The notes beneath the pieces were generated by a model. The model worked only from the letters and a program-made list of their open reading frames with translations, was not told the origin of the DNA and ran no database searches. A stretch of 64,000 nucleotides of DNA from Streptococcus halotolerans (GTDB taxonomy: Bacteria > Bacillota > Bacilli > Lactobacillales > Streptococcaceae): NCBI RefSeq assembly GCF_001598035.1, contig NZ_CP014835.1, positions 2,083,001 to 2,147,000 of the forward strand. Direction: 5' to 3'. Below are positions 15,892 through 25,485 of the stretch, piece by piece. The position numbers and the translations under genes were made by a program. Numbering within the stretch: the stretch's first letter is position 1; each line of letters begins with the position of its first letter.

Positions 15892-18033
15892 ATGAAGAAT
15901 AAAAAATTTATAGCGGGCTTGTTAGTGGTCTTTCTCGTTTTTCTTGTAGCTGGGAAATACACCCAAAGCAAGTCTATGCTAAATTCAAACTATGCTTATG
16001 CAACTACTGTTAGGGATAAAAAGACAGGCAAAGAATACCGCTACGAGGTCGCATTGGTCAGTGATAAAAAAGCTAAGGTAACCAAGACCGATCTTGCTTC
16101 AGGAAAACAAACTGTTTTTGAAGAAGTTTATCAAGGCAAGCCTAATGAAGGGATTAAGCTGGCTGCTGATGATGGTGCTTCTATTCATTTGATGCCTCCT
16201 GCTATGCCTTGGACAGAGCCAAAACTTGAAGTGAATAAGCCTGATTACGTTCAGCCAACTAAAAAAGCGACAAAAACGTCAAGAGTTGCAGACAATCATG
16301 CCAAACCAAGTTCGTCTGCTGGTCAAGATAGTAGTTCTAAAACCTCTGAAACAAGCAATAGCACGGCTAAAAAGCCTAGTGCTGAAAGTTCTACTAGTGC
16401 TAAAACCAGTCAGTCTACTTCAACGCAGACAGAAAGTTCTAGACTTGACATCGCAGCGATTGCTAAAGGTGACCTCTCATCAATGAGTGGTTCTTATCAA
16501 GGTGAAGATGGTAAGACACCATTTACTTTTAATCCAGATGGAACAGGTAACATTAATAACGTTGACGTTACTTTCACCGATTTTTCTCAGGTAGATGGTG
16601 TAGCAACTTTCCGTGCTAAAGATTTTCCGATAGCTTTTACCATTGTGCCGGCTGGTGTGGCAACGCCTAGTGACGTTAATGGTGGGCCATCATCGATGTT
16701 TGCTAAATTTGATGACGACAGTAAAGATCGTGCTTTTGCATCAGGAGAAGGGCTAAATCTAATTTATCTCACGACCCCATCAAAAACAGATGCTAAAAAG
16801 TCCGCTAAGACAGAAACCAAAACTTCTAAGAGCGATTCAGCTAAAGACAAAACTGTCGAATACAAGGTTACCAACACTAACCGTCTAACTCATGAGAGTG
16901 CAGCTAAAATCGCAAAATCTTTCGGCGATTGGTTAGAAACTAGCGCTTACGCTAAGGACAGTGTTCTAGTGCAGAGCCAATTTGATGATACGTATAGTAA
17001 GAGCAACTTAAACCCCCATTTTTGGCAATTTAATACAGAAGACGGTCCAGCAATAGCCCACCTTTATGGCGCGAAAAGTGGAGAAATAGCAGCAATTGAA
17101 AAAACAATGGTAGATGGTTCCGACGCTGATGGGAAAGCTTTGGATGATAGCCGGAGTGAGTTTGATCTAACACTCTTAGGCAATGACCTTACCAGTTCTC
17201 AAGCTGAAGACTTCCAATCGACGGCTAGTTTTAGGATTTATACCTTAAATCAACCCAAAGCCCATCGTTTTAACTCTACTTCAGATGAGTTAAAGACTTT
17301 GGTTGATGACGGCAGCTTATCTTCATCAGAAACGAGTGCTGCAGCGGATTATGGCTATGTGCCATTCTACGAGAAAAAAGTTGATCATCAAAAACCAAGT
17401 TATCAAATCGTACTGGCTTCAAACGGTAAAGTGTATTATGTCACAGATTATCGCCTTGATGATAAATCAGTAAGCACTTTGGAGTTAGAAACTTACCAAT
17501 TAGCTCCAGCCGACATGCAACAAACTTATCAGGATTTACTAGACAAATTTGGTGAGGAGAAAGAGGATGATGCTGCTGAACCTTCATCTAGCAGCTCAGA
17601 AACATCAACCAGTGAGTCTTCAAGTTCTTCAACGAGTTCAGAGTCAGAAACTGAGACGACTGATGGTATTTTTCCGCCAGAATTAATTGGAACTTGGCTT
17701 AATACTGATTCAGAATCTGGAGATGCTAAGTTGACCTTTGCTGAAGATGGTACTGTTACTAAATATTATGATGATGGAACTCACCAAGAAACGATGGTTT
17801 CTAAGGTCACTAAAGTAGAAAAAATTAGTGATACAACCTATCGTTTTGTTGACTATGATAAGGCTGATGCGATTACCCCAAATGGTCTGGGAGGCGCTGG
17901 ATTTGAAGTTGAAATTGGATTTAGTGTTGATGGTGATGACTTCTCGTTTGTCGAGTGGACACGTGCTGTAGGGGCTGATTTCAATCCAGAAAAGGATCGT
18001 TATTCAGAAATGCTAACCTTTACTAAAGAGTAG
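15892..18033 (+). CDS. Large anchored extracellular protein with a Ser/Thr-rich linker
   Basis: A 713-residue protein with an N-terminal hydrophobic anchor (about 5-23), no lipobox and no LPXTG. An N-terminal domain (about 30-125) is followed by a Ser/Thr/Lys-rich linker (about 128-185). A small domain (about 188-300), again a linker, and then a domain beginning AKSFGDWLETSAYAKDSVLV (about 340-560) follow. A second Ser-rich linker leads to a C-terminal GTW...F..DGT domain (about 600-713) that looks like a beta-barrel fold. The first domain and the GDWL domain are shared with the next gene. It probably spans the wall zone from the membrane. The function is unknown. Confidence 0.65.
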   Translation: MKNKKFIAGLLVVFLVFLVAGKYTQSKSMLNSNYAYATTVRDKKTGKEYRYEVALVSDKKAKVTKTDLASGKQTVFEEVYQGKPNEGIKLAADDGASIHLMPPAMPWTEPKLEVNKPDYVQPTKKATKTSRVADNHAKPSSSAGQDSSSKTSETSNSTAKKPSAESSTSAKTSQSTSTQTESSRLDIAAIAKGDLSSMSGSYQGEDGKTPFTFNPDGTGNINNVDVTFTDFSQVDGVATFRAKDFPIAFTIVPAGVATPSDVNGGPSSMFAKFDDDSKDRAFASGEGLNLIYLTTPSKTDAKKSAKTETKTSKSDSAKDKTVEYKVTNTNRLTHESAAKIAKSFGDWLETSAYAKDSVLVQSQFDDTYSKSNLNPHFWQFNTEDGPAIAHLYGAKSGEIAAIEKTMVDGSDADGKALDDSRSEFDLTLLGNDLTSSQAEDFQSTASFRIYTLNQPKAHRFNSTSDELKTLVDDGSLSSSETSAAADYGYVPFYEKKVDHQKPSYQIVLASNGKVYYVTDYRLDDKSVSTLELETYQLAPADMQQTYQDLLDKFGEEKEDDAAEPSSSSSETSTSESSSSSTSSESETETTDGIFPPELIGTWLNTDSESGDAKLTFAEDGTVTKYYDDGTHQETMVSKVTKVEKISDTTYRFVDYDKADAITPNGLGGAGFEVEIGFSVDGDDFSFVEWTRAVGADFNPEKDRYSEMLTFTKE

Positions 18034-18040
18034 AAAAACC

Positions 18041-19093
18041 ATGTTAACTAATAAAAAGATATTTACGGTAGTATTATTAGGGGCCTTCTTTTTAGGAATC
18101 TTTGCTGGTCGTTATCGTCAGGAAACTGTTCTTAAGGATTCTCAAAAAGCTTTTCAAGTGACTGCTGAAAATAAACAAAATGGCGAAGAGGTCTTATTTC
18201 AAGTTCAACGGTTTGACCAGAAACGCTTAAAAATTCAACTGTCTACCGGTGAGGTATTCGCAAGCCAATTGTCACCTAAACGTGAAAACGGTGCTTGGAT
18301 TATTGAACTGCCTAATAAAGATGGAAAATTAGCCCTCCAATCAAGTATATTACCTTGGCGTGACGCGAAATTGGGAGTATTGACTTCTGAAAAGTATCAA
18401 GAAAAGCCAGGTACTTCTAAAATGATCACTCTCACTGAAGTAAGTCCCTTAAGTGAAAATGATCTGACAAGTGCTGAACCTGTTGCGGATACGACAGTTA
18501 GAAGTCAGGTACAACTGACATCTCGTCAAGTCGATCAATTGGTATCCGATTTTGGCGACTGGTTAGTCAACAGTTCGTATGCTAAGCATGCCGTTGTCGT
18601 CAGAGGAGCATTCAACGAAGCTTTCTCTAATGCTTCTGGACCTGTTGGGATCTTGGCATTTGAAGTCAATAATCTTAAAGTTTTAGCAGGATTATCAGGT
18701 GATGATATGACTGGATTTGAGAGTTTGGATAGTGATATTCAATCTTATACGACTAGCCTAGTGGACATTGATCAGTCTGGGAAGGAATTGTCTGACTTTC
18801 AATCACAGGCAACCTTTAGAGTGTATCGTACTATATCTCAGGATACTGGCTACTATCAATCAGCTAAAGAAGAGAGGGAAGCACTGGGGATTTCCACTTA
18901 TAGTGATTTTTACCAAAATCAAGTCGATCAAGAAGCTGATAGTTTAGCCATTGTTTTGGCTAACAATGGTAGAGTTTACTATGCTAAAGACTACGGCATA
19001 TCAAATCAGACGGCCTATCTCGAGGCACCTTCACAATTGCAAAGAGCCTATAATCAATTTTTAGCGCAATATCGAAAATCATCCGTTGAATGA
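18041..19093 (+). CDS. Anchored extracellular protein, short paralogue of the preceding gene product
   Basis: A 350-residue protein with an N-terminal membrane anchor (about 5-22). The N-terminal domain (to about 125) aligns with that of the preceding protein, including SILPWRDAKLGV against PAMPWTEPKLEV. The C-terminal domain begins VSDFGDWLVNSSYAKHAVVV and ends in NNGRVYYAKDY and YNQFLAQY, again matching the GDWL domain of the 713-residue protein. The Ser/Thr linkers and the last beta domain are missing. The two genes are seven bases apart and probably arose by duplication. It closes the operon; no clear terminator follows before the T-box promoter. Confidence 0.65.
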   Translation: MLTNKKIFTVVLLGAFFLGIFAGRYRQETVLKDSQKAFQVTAENKQNGEEVLFQVQRFDQKRLKIQLSTGEVFASQLSPKRENGAWIIELPNKDGKLALQSSILPWRDAKLGVLTSEKYQEKPGTSKMITLTEVSPLSENDLTSAEPVADTTVRSQVQLTSRQVDQLVSDFGDWLVNSSYAKHAVVVRGAFNEAFSNASGPVGILAFEVNNLKVLAGLSGDDMTGFESLDSDIQSYTTSLVDIDQSGKELSDFQSQATFRVYRTISQDTGYYQSAKEEREALGISTYSDFYQNQVDQEADSLAIVLANNGRVYYAKDYGISNQTAYLEAPSQLQRAYNQFLAQYRKSSVE

Positions 19094-19117
19094 TGTATAT
19101 AGTGGGGTATATTTGGA

Positions 19118-19340
19118 TTGTATTTGTTTAAAGTGTCTGTTATAATAAATCTATCAGAGGTGCTTTGAAGTTCATTTGTCACAGGAAGCGGTGTTGCTGA
19201 GAAGTCCGCACAAATGTCAAAGTTGGTTGCTGAGATAAGATTTCGTTTAAAAGTGAGCAGCGGGTCTCAAACCCGAATGTGGGTGGTACCGCGGATTTTC
19301 TAACAAATTCGTCCCTGTCATTATCGACAGGGATTTTTTT
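19118..19340 (+). promoter_or_regulatory. T-box riboswitch with its promoter and terminator
   Basis: TTGTAT (19118-19123) and TATAAT (19141-19146) are 17 bases apart. The leader holds a stem I region and the T-box GGGTGGTACCGCGG (19281-19294). Its terminator is CCCTGTC (19313-19319) with GACAGGG (19326-19332) and seven T. Uncharged tRNA binding the T-box region would form the antiterminator. The internal loop at the base of stem I includes GTT followed by G (about 19223-19227), which would specify valine and fits valS downstream. The specifier is a by-eye reading; GGT (glycine) is the alternative. Confidence 0.9.
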
Positions 19341-19413
19341 GTCTGCTGAAAGTTAATGTTTTGCCTTCTAAAAAGTTTAGGCTTTATGATAAGAGTGAGT
19401 CAGGAGGATCCAG

Positions 19414-20649
19414 ATGGCTAAAAAGAAAAACCGAAAGAAAGAGCTGCGTCGACAACAAAAGCTTAATATCAAATGGTTGTCAGAGGACGAAGGAGATGAC
19501 TACGGAAATCTAACGACGGTTCCTCCCATAATTATGGAACGTCGACAAATACCGCATTTTGATGAACAGCATGAGGCCCTAGTTGCTTATGCTGCTGATA
19601 AAGGAAAAGATTTAGTAGATATTAGCGAAGAAGACTTGCAGCATATTCAGCACTTGTTATTGTTCAATAAATTTCCATTTAAAAAAGCAACTCAGATCTA
19701 TCGTCAAGCTGTCCAAACGCCAAATAATGTACAACGAAGTAAATTATTGAGACAGGTCTTGGATTTGGATCCAAGTTATTTTGCGGCTAAGTATCATCTC
19801 TTGTTGACTAAAGAAATCTCTTTTGATACTGATTATTTTGAACAAGTTTGGCATTTTTACGATGAGATTAAGCAAGGGTGGCGGTCTGAAGGTTATCGTG
19901 ATTGGAGTTATTGGGAAGCTCGACCTTACTTGACGGCACTAAACTATATGGTGGCTTACTTGTATGAAGAAGGCTTTTTGGGTCTCGCTGCTGAAGTTGT
20001 GGAATTTATTCTTTCTAAAAAACCAAAGCGTCTTGCCCCAGATTTTCTTCACCTTGCTTTGTCACTTTATAATGAATTGGGACGGTTCAATCAGATTCAA
20101 TCTCTTTACTATCATTTTTTACCACTTCTTCCGCGAAATAAAGACAGTTTAATATTTCACTTTATGTTGTCCAAATTACTTCAAGGCCAGATGGTTGAAG
20201 CTAGGTCATTGTTTGAAGACTTGATTGATGTTAATGAGGAAGCAGCTGATTTCTTTGCCAGTGACCATTGGCTAGATGAGTTGTTTGATGTAGAGGAAGC
20301 TGAGATGTATAAGCCTTTTTCTCGTCAGTCTCTGGCTGTGACAACATACTATTTAATGGACTTTTTTGAACGAAATCTCATAGTCGTCAGCTATTTAGGT
20401 CGTTTTGCGAGGGAATGTGGTGGCACGCCAACAGTAGTTGATGGGGTAGCAGATTTTTTCTCTGGTTATAACACCCCTTTGTTTGATGGTATACAATTTA
20501 ATATTTATAGAACATTGTTTTATGAAGATTTAAGAACAGCTAAAGATTTTCAGCGAATTACTGAAAAAGACTTGTTAGCTATCAAAGGAGTAGGGCAAGC
20601 AACCCTAAAAAAACTAAAAGATAACGGAGTGGTTTTCAAGGGAAATTAA
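19414..20649 (+). CDS. Helical-repeat protein with a C-terminal helix-hairpin-helix motif
   Basis: A 411-residue soluble protein. It starts with a basic stretch (AKKKNRKKELRRQQKL), followed by largely helical sequence in which several units look like TPR-type repeats. The C-terminus, ITEKDLLAIKGVGQATLKKL, is a helix-hairpin-helix, a motif usually used for nucleic-acid contacts. It directly follows the T-box terminator, and CAGGAGGATCC precedes the ATG. It should therefore be induced when the cognate tRNA is uncharged. The link to valS is its position only. I do not know the function; an RNA- or ribosome-related role would suit the basic N-terminus and HhH. Confidence 0.75.
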   Translation: MAKKKNRKKELRRQQKLNIKWLSEDEGDDYGNLTTVPPIIMERRQIPHFDEQHEALVAYAADKGKDLVDISEEDLQHIQHLLLFNKFPFKKATQIYRQAVQTPNNVQRSKLLRQVLDLDPSYFAAKYHLLLTKEISFDTDYFEQVWHFYDEIKQGWRSEGYRDWSYWEARPYLTALNYMVAYLYEEGFLGLAAEVVEFILSKKPKRLAPDFLHLALSLYNELGRFNQIQSLYYHFLPLLPRNKDSLIFHFMLSKLLQGQMVEARSLFEDLIDVNEEAADFFASDHWLDELFDVEEAEMYKPFSRQSLAVTTYYLMDFFERNLIVVSYLGRFARECGGTPTVVDGVADFFSGYNTPLFDGIQFNIYRTLFYEDLRTAKDFQRITEKDLLAIKGVGQATLKKLKDNGVVFKGN

Positions 20650-21118
20650 CATTTGTCAGTAGAATAGAATACCAAGTTAACCTCTCCCCATATATTTATC
20701 ACTCTCAGGACTATTTTATGACTTTCCTAGCGGCAAGATTTATCAGAATTAAGAAGATAAATTCTTGTGGGATAAGCCAGTAGCTAGTGATGATACAGGA
20801 TTGAATCGTAGCAGATTTCGGATACTAAGATGAGGTTGAGAAAATCAATCAATGTAACACCGAAACTGCTACGGCAACGCTATTGGGCATATAGAAGCTA
20901 AGTAGCGACTATTGAGATACAGAAAAAAAGAGTGGTGATAAACTTTTTCGGTCATTCCCCAACAAGTCTGTTTGCTTGCTAAAGTTGTTACTGTGGTAGG
21001 CTCAGAGAATGGATATTTACTATATTATAGAGAAACATAAAGACAAGTTAGTATCATACGCCATGAGTTACACCAATTCATTTTTACAGAACATAATATA
21101 AGATACAAGGAGTATTAA
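20650..21118. other. Gene-free 469 bases before valS, with a long inverted repeat
   Basis: All frames are closed. The most notable feature is an inverted repeat: CGTAGCAG-A-TTTCGG (20807-20821) can pair with CCGAAACTGCTACG (20860-20873), 14 pairs with one bulged A and a 38-base loop. No T-box, no clear terminator and no promoter of good quality were found. It may be decayed coding or repeat DNA. Confidence 0.5.
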
Positions 21119-23770
21119 ATGTCAAAAGAACTATCACCAAAATACAATCCAGCCGAAGTTGAGGCTGGGCGTTATCAGAAATGGCTTGACGAGGATGTTT
21201 TCATGCCGTCAGGAGACAAGAAGGCCAAGCCTTATTCTATCGTTATTCCGCCACCCAATGTTACTGGTAAGTTGCACTTAGGGCACGCATGGGATACGAC
21301 ATTGCAGGATATTATTATCCGTCAAAAACGTATGCAAGGTTTTGATACACTATGGCTGCCTGGTATGGACCATGCAGGGATTGCAACCCAAGCCAAGGTT
21401 GAAGAACGATTGCGTGAACAAGGTATTACGCGTTACGACCTCGGCCGTGAAAAATTCCTAGACAAAGTTTGGGAATGGAAAGACGAGTACGCTGCGACCA
21501 TTAAAGATCAATGGGGCAAGATGGGGATCTCCGTGGACTACTCACGTGAGCGTTTTACCCTTGATGAAGGCTTGTCAAAAGCTGTTCGTAAAGTCTTTGT
21601 AGACCTTTATAAAAAAGGATGGATTTACCGTGGTGAATTCATCATTAACTGGGATCCAGCAGCACGCACAGCCCTTTCAGATATTGAAGTTATTCACAAG
21701 GATGTTGAGGGTGCCTTCTATCACATGAATTACATGCTGGAAGATGGCTCACGTGCTCTTCAAGTAGCAACAACGCGTCCTGAAACCATGTTTGGGGACG
21801 TTGCCGTTGCGGTTAATCCAGAAGATGACCGTTACAAAGACTTGATTGGTCAAAATGTTATCTTGCCAATTGTGAATAAGCCAATTCCAATCGTTGCTGA
21901 CGAACATGCAGATCCAGCATTTGGAACAGGTGTCGTTAAAATCACACCGGCTCATGACCCTAATGACTTCCTTGTCGGTCAACGCCATAATCTTCCACAA
22001 GTTAACGTTATGAACGATGACGGTACTATGAACGAATTGGCGGGTGAATTTGTAGGTATGGACCGCTTTGAAGCTCGTAAAGCAACCGTTGCTAAGCTAG
22101 AAGAGATTGGTGCTCTTGTTAAGGTTGAAAAACGAGTGCATTCTGTGGGGCACTCTGAACGTTCAGGGGCTATGGTTGAGCCACGATTATCAACACAATG
22201 GTTTGTTAAAATGGATCAATTGGCTAAGAATGCTATTGCTAATCAAGATACTGACGATAAAGTAGCCTTCTACCCTCCGCGCTTCAATGATACCTTCTTG
22301 AGCTGGATGGAAAATGTCCATGACTGGGTTATCTCTCGTCAGCTATGGTGGGGACATCAAATTCCAGCCTGGTATAATGAAAACGGCGATATGTACGTTG
22401 GTGAAGAAGCACCAGAAGGTGAGGGTTGGGTACAAGATGAAGATGTCCTTGACACCTGGTTCTCATCTGCACTTTGGCCATTTTCAACCATGGGCTGGCC
22501 TGATACGGACTCTGCCGACTTCCAGCGTTATTTCCCAACATCAACCTTGGTAACGGGCTATGATATTATCTTCTTCTGGGTATCACGGATGATTTTCCAA
22601 TCCCTTGAGTTCACAGGTCGTCAGCCTTTTGCAAATGTTTTGATCCATGGCCTTATCCGTGATGAAGAAGGCCGCAAGATGTCTAAATCGCTTGGTAATG
22701 GTATTGACCCAATGGATGTCATCGAAAAATACGGCGCTGATGCCCTACGTTGGTTCCTGTCGAATGGTTCTGCCCCTGGTCAAGACGTTCGTTTCTCTTA
22801 CGAGAAAATGGACGCTTCTTGGAACTTCATTAATAAGATTTGGAACATCTCTCGATACATCCTCATGAACAATGAAGGACTTGACCTGGATACTGCTGCG
22901 GACAAGGTCGCGCAGGTAGCTAATGGTCAGGCTGGTAACGTCACGGATCGTTGGATTCTCCATAATCTCAATGAAACCATTGTTAAGGTCACGGAAAACT
23001 TTGACAAGTTCGAGTTTGGTGTGGCGGGACACATCCTTTATAACTTTATTTGGGAAGAATTTGCCAACTGGTATGTTGAGCTGACTAAGGAAGTGCTTTA
23101 CAGTGACAATGAAGAAGAAAAGGTTATGACGCGTGCGGTTCTGCTCTACACACTTGATAAAATCCTCCGCTTGCTTCATCCAATCATGCCATTTGTGACC
23201 GAAGAGATCTTTGCTCAGTATGCTGAAGGCTCTATCGTAACGGCTGACTACCCTGTGGTTAATGAAGCCTTTGAAAATGCTGAGGCGCATAAGGGCGTTG
23301 AGAGCCTGAAAGATCTGATTCGCTCCGTTCGTAATGCGCGTGCGGAAGTAAACGTTGCACCATCAAAACCAATCACCATCTTGGTCAAAACAAGTGACGC
23401 TGAACTGGAGACCTTCTTCAAGTCAAATGTCAACTATATCAAGCGCTTCACTAATCCAGAAACATTGGAAATCTCAGCTGACTTAGCAGCGCCAGAATTA
23501 GCCATGTCAGCCGTTATTACAGGTGCAGAAATCTTCTTGCCACTGGCTGACTTGCTTAATGTCGAAGAAGAATTAGCTCGTTTAGATAAAGAACTGGCTA
23601 AATGGCAAAAAGAACTCGATATGGTCGGTAAAAAACTTGGTAACGAGCGCTTTGTTGCCAACGCCAAACCAGAAGTCGTTCAAAAAGAACGCGATAAACA
23701 AGCTGATTACCAAGCTAAGTATGATGCCACACAAGAGCGGATTACGGAAATGAAAGCGCTAGTGAAGTAG
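21119..23770 (+). CDS. valS: Valyl-tRNA synthetase
   Basis: An 883-residue class Ia synthetase of normal length that charges tRNA-Val with valine. [15 protein letters not shown] (about 42-56) contains the HIGH motif and KMSKS is at about residue 521. The CP1 editing domain is present with [10 protein letters not shown]. The tRNA-binding anticodon domain lies at about 610-760. The C-terminal coiled-coil arm is [22 protein letters not shown] and following. The start follows CAAGGAGTATTAA. A T-box lies 1.8 kb upstream, on the far side of another gene, rather than directly in front. Confidence 0.98.
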   Translation: MSKELSPKYNPAEVEAGRYQKWLDEDVFMPSGDKKAKPYSIVIPPPNVTGKLHLGHAWDTTLQDIIIRQKRMQGFDTLWLPGMDHAGIATQAKVEERLREQGITRYDLGREKFLDKVWEWKDEYAATIKDQWGKMGISVDYSRERFTLDEGLSKAVRKVFVDLYKKGWIYRGEFIINWDPAARTALSDIEVIHKDVEGAFYHMNYMLEDGSRALQVATTRPETMFGDVAVAVNPEDDRYKDLIGQNVILPIVNKPIPIVADEHADPAFGTGVVKITPAHDPNDFLVGQRHNLPQVNVMNDDGTMNELAGEFVGMDRFEARKATVAKLEEIGALVKVEKRVHSVGHSERSGAMVEPRLSTQWFVKMDQLAKNAIANQDTDDKVAFYPPRFNDTFLSWMENVHDWVISRQLWWGHQIPAWYNENGDMYVGEEAPEGEGWVQDEDVLDTWFSSALWPFSTMGWPDTDSADFQRYFPTSTLVTGYDIIFFWVSRMIFQSLEFTGRQPFANVLIHGLIRDEEGRKMSKSLGNGIDPMDVIEKYGADALRWFLSNGSAPGQDVRFSYEKMDASWNFINKIWNISRYILMNNEGLDLDTAADKVAQVANGQAGNVTDRWILHNLNETIVKVTENFDKFEFGVAGHILYNFIWEEFANWYVELTKEVLYSDNEEEKVMTRAVLLYTLDKILRLLHPIMPFVTEEIFAQYAEGSIVTADYPVVNEAFENAEAHKGVESLKDLIRSVRNARAEVNVAPSKPITILVKTSDAELETFFKSNVNYIKRFTNPETLEISADLAAPELAMSAVITGAEIFLPLADLLNVEEELARLDKELAKWQKELDMVGKKLGNERFVANAKPEVVQKERDKQADYQAKYDATQERITEMKALVK

Positions 23771-23962
23771 TTTGTCAACATCGTCTTATGGGCAACTTAT
23801 ACTCTTTGGAAAGCAAAAGCAGCCATTCTTGCCTGATTTGATGAACTTGAATGCTATCAGCAATGGCGTTGTCTAGTCTCTTTTTGATTTTCATTTAGTA
23901 TAACTATGACAAAACGCCTGGCTGGAAACTTCTCAATCAAGCAAGTTATAGCTTTATTATTG

Positions 23963-25380
23963 GGCTCTTTGTCAACTGTAGTGGGTTGACTTATAGTTAA
24001 CACCGAGAGAGGACCAGTTTGGTCTTCTCTTTTGTTGTATTCAAAGCAAGATAAATCCGTTTTTTGAAGTTTTCGAAGTTCCTAAAGCCAAAAGCATTTC
24101 GCTTAATGACTTTAATAAGGTTGTTGGTCGCCTCTAGTTTGGCATTGGAATAAGGTAGTTTCAGGGCGTTGATAATCTTTTCCTTGTCTTTTAGAAAGGT
24201 TGATAAGACGGTCTTGAAGATGGGATGGACTTGTTTGATGGTATCAGAAATGAGTTCAAAGAAGTGTTTCTCCTGCTTTTCTTGGAAATGAAAGAGAAGG
24301 CATTGGAAGAGTTCATAGTGGTGACGTAGCTCATCAGAGTAGCTCAAAAGACGTTGCACAATCTCTTGATTGGTCAAGTGCATGCGAAAAGTTGGACGAT
24401 AAAACCGTTTATCGTTTAGGTTACGACTATCTTGTTGGATGAGTTTCCAGTAACGTTTCAAGGCCTTATATTCGTGAGATTGACGCTCAAATTGGTTCAT
24501 GATTTGGATACGGAGACGGTTCATAGCGCGAGATAAATGTTGAATAATGTGGAACCTATCGAGAACAATCTTCGCCTTAGGAAACAGTGTCTTAGCGATG
24601 TCATAGTAGGGACTAAACATATCCATGGTGATGACTTTAACACGACTGCGCACCTTGTGAGAATACCGCAAAAAATGATTTCTGATGACAGCTTGCGTCC
24701 GACCATCAAGGATAGCGATAATCTTGTTAGCATCGAAATCTTGGGCAATAAAGCTCATCTTTCCCTTCTTAAAAGCATACTCATCCCAGGACATGTTCTC
24801 GGGTAACCAGGTTAAATCGGTCTTGCACTCAAAGCGGTTGAGCTGCCGATAGACGGTTGACACAGAGACAGACAGGTCTTCAGAGATTTTTGTCATTGCC
24901 TCACGACTCATGAGTTTGTCGGTGATTTTGTGGTTAATGACGTTGGGAATCTGGTGATTTTCTCTGACCAGAGAGGTCTTAGCAACAGCCATTTTCCCAC
25001 ACGCTTGACATTTGAAGCGACGCTTTTTGAGACGAATCAGTACTTTACAACCCGCCATTTCCAGATAGGGAATTTTGCAAGGCTTTTGGAAATCGTACTT
25101 TGTCATTTTTCCTTGACAAACAGAGCATTGAGGGGGATCATAATCTAACTTGGCATGATACTCTCTGTGAGTGAAGAACTTGTCAAATGTCTTTTCAAAA
25201 GTGATGTTAGGGTCTTTAATGTCGAGCGAATCTTTGATATAATCTAGTTGTTCCATATGAGTCTTTCTAATGAGTGGTTTAGTCGCTTTTCATTATAAGT
25301 CATATGGGACTTTTTTGCTATATTCAAAAAGACTCCATAATCTCCGAGAAGAATTTACCCACTACAGAAATTATAGAGCC
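23963..25380 (-). mobile_element. ISL3-family insertion sequence, copy A (1418 bp)
   Basis: The ends are GGCTCTTTGTCAACTGTAGT on the left and, reversed, GGCTCTATAATTTCTGTAGT on the right. The flanking 8-bp target duplication TATTATTG is perfect (23955-23962 and 25381-25388). One transposase gene fills the element on the minus strand. It is nearly identical to copy B at 37606-39023. It landed between valS and the pyrD terminator. Confidence 0.97.
23997..25256 (-). CDS. ISL3-family transposase (copy A)
   Basis: A 419-residue intact transposase. The N-terminal zinc-binding part has CSVCQGKM and CQACGKM. A helix-turn-helix follows (KISEDLSVSVSTVYRQL). The catalytic core has the first Asp in VITMDMFSPYY and the neighbouring VLDRFHIIQ. 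The last acidic residue is in SNAKLEATNNLIKVIKR, near the C-terminus. This layout defines the ISL3 family. The frame is complete, so the copy may be active. Copy B differs by a single visible residue (Val for Ile in the QIPN-IINHK segment). The five other frames across this element are shadows. Confidence 0.95.
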   Translation of the reverse strand: MEQLDYIKDSLDIKDPNITFEKTFDKFFTHREYHAKLDYDPPQCSVCQGKMTKYDFQKPCKIPYLEMAGCKVLIRLKKRRFKCQACGKMAVAKTSLVRENHQIPNVINHKITDKLMSREAMTKISEDLSVSVSTVYRQLNRFECKTDLTWLPENMSWDEYAFKKGKMSFIAQDFDANKIIAILDGRTQAVIRNHFLRYSHKVRSRVKVITMDMFSPYYDIAKTLFPKAKIVLDRFHIIQHLSRAMNRLRIQIMNQFERQSHEYKALKRYWKLIQQDSRNLNDKRFYRPTFRMHLTNQEIVQRLLSYSDELRHHYELFQCLLFHFQEKQEKHFFELISDTIKQVHPIFKTVLSTFLKDKEKIINALKLPYSNAKLEATNNLIKVIKRNAFGFRNFENFKKRIYLALNTTKEKTKLVLSRC

Positions 25381-25440
25381 TATTATTGAAGACCAGTATG
25401 GTACGCTTGCACTTGGTCAGTTAAAAGTGATGAATAAAAA

Positions 25441-25485
25441 ACGAAGAAGAGTTGACTTGTTCAAAAAGTCAACTCTTCTTTGTTT
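25441..25485 (-). terminator. Terminator of pyrD
   Basis: On the minus strand AAGAAGAGTTGACTT pairs with AAGTCAACTCTTCTT around a short loop, followed by CGTTTTTTATTC. The stem begins a few bases beyond the pyrD stop codon. Confidence 0.85.

Noticed and set aside
22745..23290. Minus-strand open frame of 181 residues inside valS
   Set aside because: It is antisense to a highly biased essential gene; its length follows from valS codon use and there is no start signal.
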